DNA from: Cloacibacterium caeni_C
GTDB lineage: Bacteria; Bacteroidota; Bacteroidia; Flavobacteriales; Weeksellaceae
NCBI GenBank assembly: GCA_002422665.1
Contig: DITA01000037.1
Coordinates: 1-18,672 of the forward strand
Direction of reading: 5' to 3'
DNA length: 18,672 nt
In this document: one piece after another, positions 12,787 through 18,672 of the stretch
Layout: each line of letters begins with the position of its first letter
How positions within the stretch are numbered: the first letter of the stretch is position 1
Position numbers and translations under genes: made by a program
The notes under the pieces: generated by a model
The model's database searches: none
What the model saw: the letters and a program-made list of their open reading frames with translations, nothing else
Told to the model about the DNA's origin: nothing

Positions 12787-14175
12787 TTATTTTCCAGCTT
12801 TTAGAGCAGCTTCTACTGCTTTCATTTCTTGGAATTTAGCATCATTATGTGAAGTTTGATATAAACCTTTTAATAAAGATACAATTTCTACATCTTTAGG
12901 GTTAAGAGAATAAATTTTCTCTGCATAAGGAATAGCCTTGCTTAATTTAGCTCTTCTTTCACCTAATAATTTATTGAATACATCCATTTTTTTTGCTTTT
13001 CTAGCTGCATCAATTGCTTCTATTGCTTTATCATCTCCATTTACATAGATATTGAATACCATACCTTGTAGAGCTTCTACATAGTTAGGGTCAATTTCTA
13101 AAGATTTTTTGAAATAACCTTCAGCTTCAGCTAATTTACTTGGATCTTTACTTGCTAAAACTCCTAAATTATACCAAGAAACTTTATCGTTAGGATTTTT
13201 AGTAACTTGATCTTTTAGATTAGCCATGAACTGATCCATTTTCCCTGATTTGTAGTAAACCGTACCTTGTTGTTCTGTTAATTTACTACTTTTTGGAAAT
13301 TTAGCTAATCCTTTATCTATTAATGCTAAAGCTGAGTCATAGTTTTGGTTTTCTATCTCTAAAGCTACAGCCGTTTCATACAATTCTTGTTCTACACTTG
13401 GAGTGTTTTCTGTTTTAAAATCAGTATAATCACCAGTTGCACCCATTTTTTTATAAAGCTCAAAAGAATTTTTGTCAAGATTTTCTACTACTCCTGTTTT
13501 CTTATTTTTTGCTTTATATTCAGTTTTTACACCAGTATAACCTTCATTAATTAACTCATTATAAACCTTAGCAGCTTCTACATTTTTTTGACCTTGAGCA
13601 TAAGATACACCTGCATAATATTTATATAGTTTATCTTCACTACCTGCTGCAGCTAATAAATTATTTACTTCTAAGAATTTTTGACCTGCTAGTTCATGGT
13701 TTTTTGCGTTATAAGCAGCCATAGCTTCTTCATTAGCTTTAGTCAAAAGTGGATTAATCTTTGCTCCAAGATTTCCTGCAAGTGTAGGTGCGTAAGTTTC
13801 TTCCTTAAGATTAGCCACTCCAGAAGCATCTGCTGCTTCTTTTCCTACATAATACACTTTTTGTTTTTCTGCATTTTTACCTACATAAATTTTAGTTTTG
13901 CCTAATGCAGAAATATGAGCTAAAACAGAAGCTCCTTCCGAAATTTTTCCTGAATTTAAAAGGCCAAGACCTTTAGCATAATAATATTGCTCTAAAATGG
14001 TAGGCTCTAAAAGGTAAGTTTTACCACCTAAAATTGCATCTGCAGCACCAATCTGTGTATTTGCTGTAGCAGTATCATTTGCTTCGATTGCTTTGAAAGC
14101 AGCTGAAATTTCTTTTTTTTGTCCAAATGAAAAACCAAAGGCAATAACTGCTGCACTTAAAATTATTTTTTTCAT
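12787..14175 (-). CDS. Exported tetratricopeptide-repeat protein
   Basis: A 462-residue protein with a signal peptide (1-18, AFGFSFG then Q19), so it acts outside the cytoplasm. The clearest TPR unit is at about 333-366 (SWYNLGVLASKD and AEGYFKKSLEIDPNY), with degenerate helical repeats at about 150-215, 265-330 and 415-455. The N-terminal 130 residues are also helical and alanine-rich. TPR arrays bind partner proteins; the partner is unknown. It follows gyrA on the same strand after a 59-base gap that contains a terminator, so it is probably expressed partly by read-through. The functional link with gyrase, if any, is unclear. The name TPR protein is secure, a role is not. Confidence 0.85.
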   Translation of the reverse strand: MKKIILSAAVIAFGFSFGQKKEISAAFKAIEANDTATANTQIGAADAILGGKTYLLEPTILEQYYYAKGLGLLNSGKISEGASVLAHISALGKTKIYVGKNAEKQKVYYVGKEAADASGVANLKEETYAPTLAGNLGAKINPLLTKANEEAMAAYNAKNHELAGQKFLEVNNLLAAAGSEDKLYKYYAGVSYAQGQKNVEAAKVYNELINEGYTGVKTEYKAKNKKTGVVENLDKNSFELYKKMGATGDYTDFKTENTPSVEQELYETAVALEIENQNYDSALALIDKGLAKFPKSSKLTEQQGTVYYKSGKMDQFMANLKDQVTKNPNDKVSWYNLGVLASKDPSKLAEAEGYFKKSLEIDPNYVEALQGMVFNIYVNGDDKAIEAIDAARKAKKMDVFNKLLGERRAKLSKAIPYAEKIYSLNPKDVEIVSLLKGLYQTSHNDAKFQEMKAVEAALKAGK

Positions 14176-14194
14176 AATGTAAAAATTAAATTTT

Positions 14195-14224
14195 TAAAAA
14201 AAGGACAAGTTTATGGCTTGTCCT
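14195..14224 (-). terminator. Terminator between gyrA and the TPR gene
   Basis: The stem AGGACAAG (14202-14209) pairs with CTTGTCCT (14217-14224) across a 7-base loop. On the minus strand a T run (14195-14201) follows. It lies 10 bases after the gyrA stop. Confidence 0.8.
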
Positions 14225-14234
14225 CAATATAATA

Positions 14235-16796
14235 CTATTCTTCTTCGTTCTTATTTAATGTATCTTCTTGAGATTCTAGAGGAGCTTGATTCTGAGTTTC
14301 TTCGTCATTATTTTCTACTGTCTCTTCAGTTTCTTCTTCTACTTCTTTGTCCATCATCACTTTAGCAACAGCAGCAATCTCATCATTATTTTTCAAATTA
14401 ATCATTCTTACTCCTTGAGTATTTCTACCCATTACTCTTAGGTCGTCCATTCCCATTCTGATGGCAACTCCAGATTTATTGATAATCATCAAACCATCTT
14501 CATCTGTAACCGACTGAATCGCAATAAGATTTCCTGTTTTATCGGTAATGTTAAGCGTGATTACTCCTTTTCCACCTCTATTGGTAATTCTATAATCTTC
14601 TACTGCGGTACGTTTACCATATCCTTTCTCCGAAACTACTAAAACCGTCTCATTTTGAATATCATTTACCACAATCATGCCAATTACTTCATCGCCATCA
14701 GATAAATCTACACCACGAACTCCAATAGAACTTCTACCAACTGCTCTTACTTTTTCTTCTGGGAATCTGATACATTTACCACCTTTAGTTGCAATCATGA
14801 TTTCAGAAGTTCCTGTAGTTAATTTAGCTTCTAATAATTGGTCATCTTCTCTAATTTCAATAGCGTTAATACCATTTACTCTAGGTCTAGAATATTGTTC
14901 AAGAGAAGTTTTCTTGATGATTCCCTTTTTAGTTACCATTACTACATACATAGAATTTACATAATCTATATCTTTTAGATCATTGGTTCTGATGTATGCT
15001 CTGATTTTATCATCTGGTTCTATGTTAATTAAGTTCTGAACTGCTCTTCCTTTCGCTGTTTTAGAACCTTCAGGAATTTCGAAAACTCTTAACCAGAAAC
15101 ATTTTCCTTTTTCGGTAAAGAACATCATGTATTGGTGATTAGTCGCCGAAACAATATATTCTAAGAAATCTGCATCTCTAGTAGTAGCAGCTTTGTTACC
15201 AACTCCACCTCTACTTTGAACTTTGTATTCAGAAAGTGGCGTTCTCTTAATATAACCGGCGTGAGAAATTGTAAGAACTACTTTTTCGTCTGGAATTAAG
15301 TCTTCGATAGACATTTCTCCACCTGAGTAATCTATTTCTGAACGTCTTTCGTCTCCGTATTTTTCTTTAACTTCTAGCAATTCATCTTTGATGATTTGGT
15401 ATCTTCTAGGTTCGTTAGAAAGAATGTCTTCTAAATCTTTAATTAAAGCCATAATTTCTTCATATTCGGCTCTAATTTTGTCAAGCTCCATTCCTGTTAA
15501 ACGAGCAAGACGTAAATCTAGAATCGCTTGAGCTTGAATTTCTGAAAGTTCGAATTCTGCAATTAATCCTTCTTTCGCTTCTTGTGGATTTGCAGAATGA
15601 CGAATAATGGCAATGGCTTTATCAAGAGATTCTTGCGAACCAATTACTTTCATAAAACCTTCTAAAATATGCGCTCTTTCTTTCGCTTTTTTCAGCTCAT
15701 ATTCTGTTCTTCTCACAATCACTTCGTGACGGTGGTCTACGAAATGATGAATAATATCTTTAAGATTTAATTGTTCTGGTCTACCATGAACTAAAGCGAT
15801 ATTATTAACAGAGAAAGAAGTTTGTAAAGCAGTATATTTATACAATAAGTTAAGAACAACATTTGGAATCGCGTCATTCTTTAATTCATAAACTACTCTA
15901 AGACCGTTTCTGTCTGACTCATCTCTGATTTCGTAAATTCCAGGAATTTTTTCATCTTTTACCAATTCTGCAGTTCTGGCAATCATTTCTGCTTTATTCA
16001 CTTGGTAAGGAATTTCGGTAACGATGATGGCATTTCTATTGCCTATTTCCTCGAAACTAACTTTCGCACGAAGCACAATTCTGCCTCTTCCTGTATGGAA
16101 AGCATCTCTTACCCCTTCATAACCATAAATAATACCACCTGTTGGGAAATCTGGAGCAATAATATGCTTCATCAATTCATCAATAGTGATTTCTTTATTA
16201 TCAATGTAAGCGCAAATTGCATCTATAGCTTCAGATAAATTGTGTGGCGCCATATTGGTAGCCATACCTACCGCAATACCAGAAGTACCATTTACCAAAA
16301 GATTTGGAATTTTGGTAGGAAGAACTTTTGGCTCAGTTAATGAATCATCAAAGTTGTTCTGAAAATCTACCGTTTCTTTATCTAAATCAGAAAGAATTTC
16401 GTCTGAAATTTTCTTTAATCTCGCTTCGGTGTAACGCATTGCAGCGGGTGGATCCCCGTCCATAGAACCGAAGTTACCTTGACCATCTACTTGCGGATAA
16501 CGCAAACTCCATGGTTGCGCCATTCTAACCATCGCATAATAAACTGAAGAATCTCCATGAGGGTGATATTTACCTAAAACATCCCCTACAATTCTTGCAG
16601 ATTTTAAATATTTTCTGTTCGAAAAAACGCCCAAACCATACATCCCGTATAAAACTCTTCTGTGAACAGGTTTTAAGCCGTCTCTTACATCTGGTAACGC
16701 TCTGGAAACAATTACCGACATTGAGTAATCAATGTAAGAGGATTTCATTTCATCAACGATGTTGATAGGAATTAGTCTTTCTCCTTCTTTATGCAT
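14235..16796 (-). CDS. gyrA: DNA gyrase subunit A
   Basis: GyrA is the DNA-breaking subunit of gyrase, which with GyrB introduces negative supercoils. The 853-residue protein has the breakage-reunion domain (1 to about 500) with catalytic Y122 in AAMRYTEAR and numbering identical to E. coli in this part. The quinolone-determining region reads HPHGDSSVYYAMVRMAQ, with S83 but Tyr at position 87, where E. coli has Asp. The C-terminal beta-pinwheel (about 500-812) carries a degenerate GyrA box, QSRGGVG (527-533), against QRRGGKG in E. coli. The last ~37 residues form an acidic Glu/Asn/Gln-rich tail, as in other GyrA proteins. The GyrA box and acidic tail favour gyrase over topoisomerase IV ParC. 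No exact TAnnTTTG promoter was found in the 153 bases upstream, which do contain a perfect DnaA-box 9-mer. Confidence 0.96.
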   Translation of the reverse strand: MHKEGERLIPINIVDEMKSSYIDYSMSVIVSRALPDVRDGLKPVHRRVLYGMYGLGVFSNRKYLKSARIVGDVLGKYHPHGDSSVYYAMVRMAQPWSLRYPQVDGQGNFGSMDGDPPAAMRYTEARLKKISDEILSDLDKETVDFQNNFDDSLTEPKVLPTKIPNLLVNGTSGIAVGMATNMAPHNLSEAIDAICAYIDNKEITIDELMKHIIAPDFPTGGIIYGYEGVRDAFHTGRGRIVLRAKVSFEEIGNRNAIIVTEIPYQVNKAEMIARTAELVKDEKIPGIYEIRDESDRNGLRVVYELKNDAIPNVVLNLLYKYTALQTSFSVNNIALVHGRPEQLNLKDIIHHFVDHRHEVIVRRTEYELKKAKERAHILEGFMKVIGSQESLDKAIAIIRHSANPQEAKEGLIAEFELSEIQAQAILDLRLARLTGMELDKIRAEYEEIMALIKDLEDILSNEPRRYQIIKDELLEVKEKYGDERRSEIDYSGGEMSIEDLIPDEKVVLTISHAGYIKRTPLSEYKVQSRGGVGNKAATTRDADFLEYIVSATNHQYMMFFTEKGKCFWLRVFEIPEGSKTAKGRAVQNLINIEPDDKIRAYIRTNDLKDIDYVNSMYVVMVTKKGIIKKTSLEQYSRPRVNGINAIEIREDDQLLEAKLTTGTSEIMIATKGGKCIRFPEEKVRAVGRSSIGVRGVDLSDGDEVIGMIVVNDIQNETVLVVSEKGYGKRTAVEDYRITNRGGKGVITLNITDKTGNLIAIQSVTDEDGLMIINKSGVAIRMGMDDLRVMGRNTQGVRMINLKNNDEIAAVAKVMMDKEVEEETEETVENNDEETQNQAPLESQEDTLNKNEEE

Positions 16797-16924
16797 ACAT
16801 TATATTTTAATTATTTGAAAATCAGACTTATAACAAAATAAACTGATTCCTAAATTTTTCAATTTTAAATAACGCACGAATATACGAAAAAATGCCGAAA
16901 AAATTGACGGAAATTCACAATTTG

Positions 16925-16933
16925 TTATCCACA
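16925..16933 (+). promoter_or_regulatory. Single perfect DnaA-box 9-mer upstream of gyrA
   Basis: TTATCCACA matches the consensus DnaA box and lies about 130 bases upstream of gyrA, just past the stop of the next gene. No second box or AT-rich unwinding module was seen, so it could be a regulatory site or chance. Confidence 0.3.
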
Positions 16934-16949
16934 AATAAGCTAATATTTA

Positions 16950-17321
16950 TCATTTTTTGAAAACAAAATAAACCGCCGAAACCAAACAGACAAAAGCCGC
17001 TAAATGATTCCATTTAAACGATTCATTTTTAAAGAAAAACACTGCAAATACGGTAAAAACAACCAATGTAACTACTTCTTGTATAATTTTCAACTGAAAT
17101 AATGTAAAAGGACCTCCATTTTCTCTAAAACCCAATCTATTAGCCGGAACTTGAAAGATGTACTCAAACAACGCGAATCCCCAACTAATCAAAATGACAG
17201 ACCAGAGCACAGATTTTTTCATCCAACCCCATTCTTGAAATTTGAGATGACCATACCACGCAAATGTCATGAAAATATTAGAAATCAATAAAAGTAGAAC
17301 GGTGAGAATTCCTTTTGTCAT
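16950..17321 (-). CDS. DUF486 (DMT-like) small membrane protein
   Basis: A 123-residue integral membrane protein with four predicted helices (about 4-22, 37-55, 78-97 and 104-121). The conserved DUF486 features are visible: AWYGHLKF after helix one and FEYIFQVPANRLG after helix two. The family is distantly related to small drug/metabolite transporters, but no substrate is known. The start at 17321 (MTKGILTVLL) is preferred; a longer frame reaching 17384 adds 21 residues overlapping the divergent gene and is out of keeping with the family length. The gene is divergent from the DUF4286-like gene, with 41 bases between their starts, and lies upstream of gyrA on the same strand without a recognisable terminator. 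Confidence 0.85.
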   Translation of the reverse strand: MTKGILTVLLLLISNIFMTFAWYGHLKFQEWGWMKKSVLWSVILISWGFALFEYIFQVPANRLGFRENGGPFTLFQLKIIQEVVTLVVFTVFAVFFFKNESFKWNHLAAFVCLVSAVYFVFKK

Positions 17322-17328
17322 TTTTGAG

Positions 17329-17336
17329 TATTTTTG
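17329..17336 (+). promoter_or_regulatory. Promoter -7 element of the DUF4286-like gene
   Basis: TATTTTTG fits TAnnTTTG, 26 bases before the start codon. It sits in the 13-mer GTATTTTTGCAAA, which also occurs at 11904-11916 in the ndk promoter region. No -33 box is present at the right spacing. Confidence 0.45.
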
Positions 17337-17362
17337 CAAAATAATTTCCAAAAATAAGAAAA

Positions 17363-17677
17363 ATGAGCATTTTAAGCATAACATTCCACACCGTAGAAAG
17401 CCAATTGCAGACTTGGGAACAGTATTTAGAGAATGAATTGATGAGTTTAATTGAAAACTTTATAGACGTAGAAAAATACATTCTTTCTGAAGTAAATACC
17501 GAAATGCTTACCGAAGGCAAGAACACCAATCTCCTTCTCATCTTCGAAAGCGATGAAAAAAGACAAGAGTTCACAGAAACGGAACTCTACAACCTTTCTG
17601 AAATAATCGCTCGAAAATTCGGGGAAAGCATGATGATTTTCAAAACAGAATTAAACGAAAAAAAATCCAGATTTTAA
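17363..17677 (+). CDS. DUF4286-like small cytoplasmic protein
   Basis: A 104-residue soluble protein with no signal peptide, no membrane segment and no cysteine. It has a beta-alpha-beta layout with an amphipathic helix (TWEQYLENELMSLIEN), a strand TNLLLIFESDEK, and a second helix followed by strand MMIFKTEL. This resembles DUF4286, a small ferredoxin-like fold common in Bacteroidota, but the match is from memory and of moderate certainty. No function is known. The stop codon lies in the loop of the terminator hairpin, so coding sequence and terminator overlap. It is divergent from the DUF486 gene and convergent with the acyl-CoA reductase gene. Confidence 0.7.
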   Translation: MSILSITFHTVESQLQTWEQYLENELMSLIENFIDVEKYILSEVNTEMLTEGKNTNLLLIFESDEKRQEFTETELYNLSEIIARKFGESMMIFKTELNEKKSRF

Positions 17678-17694
17678 ATAATCTGGATTTTTTT
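17658..17694 (+). terminator. Terminator overlapping the DUF4286-like stop codon
   Basis: The 11-bp stem AAATCCAGATT (17663-17673) pairs with 17680-17690 around a 6-base loop that contains the stop codon (17675-17677). There is a T run to the right and an A run to the left, so it also serves the convergent acyl-CoA reductase gene. Confidence 0.85.
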
Positions 17695-17722
17695 AATTTT
17701 TATCAATATATAATATTAACAT

Positions 17723-18672
17723 TTAAACAACACTTAAAAAAGCCATCGTATCAATATTATCTGCATAAGTATTGAGACTAGGATTTTGCGCTTCACCAAA
17801 GTTTACAGAATTTTCTATTCCCAATTCTGGTTTTGCTACCACGCACTGAATATTTGATTCATTTTCCACGAGAAAAGCATGAACTTCTTCTACACTTTCG
17901 TATCTGCTGAAATTAAGCACAGAAAGCGGCGAAAATAGTGCGCTATCTTCTTTGAGCATTACAAAATTATTATCCAAAAAATTTTCTTGATTCAAGAGAT
18001 AAACTGCTTTGTTATAATCATAGTTATTGGCATATTTATGATGATTAATTACGTCTTTGAAACCTAAAAAGTTTTCAAAAAGTCTGCTTAATTCATAATC
18101 TTTCGGGATAAGAAGTCTCGTTACATTTCTACAACCTAAACCAAAATATCTGAAAATATCTTCTGCCAATAATTGCAATTCTTCATCAGTTTCATCTCCT
18201 TTAATTACTGCCACAGAAGTTCTGTTCTTTCTAATAATAGACAAAGCATCTTTAAAATAATATTCTAAATATCTCGCTGTATTATTACTTCCTGTAGCAA
18301 TTACCGCATCATATTCCGTCAATCTTTCTACAATCTGAAACTCTAAATTCCACTCAGAAAATTCACCCCATTTTTTCAAAAAGAAAGGCAAAAGAAGTCT
18401 ATCTTTAGAAGAAAGTTTAATCAGCGGAATATGATTGCTTAGAATCACACACATCACATCATGAAATCCCACCAAAGGAATATTCCCCGCCAAAATCAAT
18501 CCTACTTTTTTAGATATTTGAGAAACCTGATATTCTGAAAGCCAATTTTTAATATTTTCTTGGGTTAAAATATCTGCCCAATTTTTAAAACAAAACCTTA
18601 TGTTTTCTTGAGTAAACCAAGGGTTTTCTACCTCGCTTCGTCTCATCAATGCGGCTAATTCTTGCTCATCAT
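17723..18672 (-). CDS. Acyl-CoA reductase, LuxC family, 5' end outside window
   Basis: The frame is open to the right edge, reading ...DEQELAALMRRSEVENPWFT, so the first residues of the gene lie beyond the window; about 315 residues are visible against a usual ~340-360. LuxC-type enzymes reduce activated fatty acids to aldehydes with NADPH. Visible marks are the nucleotide-binding segment GLILAGNIPLVGFHD, the TGSNNTARYLEYYF segment and the catalytic-cysteine loop GLGCRNVTRLLIP of the aldehyde-dehydrogenase superfamily. Many Flavobacteriia carry a LuxC-like gene without luciferase genes, so bioluminescence is not implied; the true substrate is unknown. A TTG at 18649 and an ATG at 18646 are internal and should not be taken as the start. 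Confidence 0.85.
   Translation of the reverse strand, partial: DEQELAALMRRSEVENPWFTQENIRFCFKNWADILTQENIKNWLSEYQVSQISKKVGLILAGNIPLVGFHDVMCVILSNHIPLIKLSSKDRLLLPFFLKKWGEFSEWNLEFQIVERLTEYDAVIATGSNNTARYLEYYFKDALSIIRKNRTSVAVIKGDETDEELQLLAEDIFRYFGLGCRNVTRLLIPKDYELSRLFENFLGFKDVINHHKYANNYDYNKAVYLLNQENFLDNNFVMLKEDSALFSPLSVLNFSRYESVEEVHAFLVENESNIQCVVAKPELGIENSVNFGEAQNPSLNTYADNIDTMAFLSVV

Noticed and set aside
16797..16949. Replication origin near gyrA, suggested by a DnaA box
   Set aside because: Only one box, no cluster, and no dnaA, dnaN or recF nearby.
17723..18672. A bioluminescence (lux) locus, suggested by the LuxC-type reductase
   Set aside because: No luciferase or other lux genes are visible, and LuxC-like reductases are common in non-luminous Flavobacteriia.

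Overview
The window looks like a chromosomal segment of a low-GC member of the Bacteroidota, class Flavobacteriia, most likely family Weeksellaceae (the Chryseobacterium/Cloacibacterium group). The signs are a short 288-residue primary sigma factor without region 1.1, the flavobacterial promoter element TAnnTTTG (with TTTG 19 bases upstream at the best sites) in front of several genes, no Shine-Dalgarno sequences, signal peptides ending in -A/Q or -G/Q, and palindromic intergenic repeats of the kind I associate with this group. The genus is inference. The genes are mostly core housekeeping genes; no prophage, insertion sequence, CRISPR array, tRNA or rRNA was seen.

Layout. 1-2600: the 3' end of a nucleoside phosphorylase gene, convergent tag (3-methyladenine DNA glycosylase I), an intergenic region with an orphan terminator (possible small RNA), a small LEA-like protein made of 11-residue repeats, and fabI (enoyl-ACP reductase). 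2600-8330: a large secreted BNR/sortilin-type beta-propeller protein, then on the other strand a two-gene unit of a PLP-dependent threonine aldolase-like enzyme and a secreted M28 zinc aminopeptidase. Palindromic repeats lie before and after the propeller gene. 8330-8810: a gene-free 480 bases with two different repeat elements. 8811-11390: rpoD, two small membrane proteins (the second an RDD-family protein), rpe and another small membrane protein, all in one direction and tightly packed. 11443-12740: ndk and, divergently, an MntR/DtxR-type metal-dependent repressor. 12787-16796: gyrA followed by a secreted TPR protein, on the minus strand. 16950-18672: a DUF486 membrane protein, a DUF4286-like protein and a LuxC-type acyl-CoA reductase that runs off the right edge.

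The most interesting region is the ndk/mntR intergenic space (11863-12089). It holds two face-to-face TTTG-N19-TAnnTTTG promoters, a full match to the sigma-54 (-24/-12) promoter consensus, a strong intrinsic terminator with a GCAA loop about 55 bases after the predicted sigma-54 start, and a separate -7 element for the repressor gene after the terminator. The simplest reading is a free-standing small RNA of about 70 nucleotides under RpoN control. This is inferred from sequence only.

Most genes here do not form one pathway. Shared transcription is suggested for 9724-11389 (membrane proteins, rpe and a small membrane protein), for the aldolase and M28 peptidase (8327 down to 5936), and more weakly for gyrA and the TPR gene, which are separated by a terminator. 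Several convergent pairs share one bidirectional terminator (481-516, 11389-11418, 12739-12766, 17658-17694).
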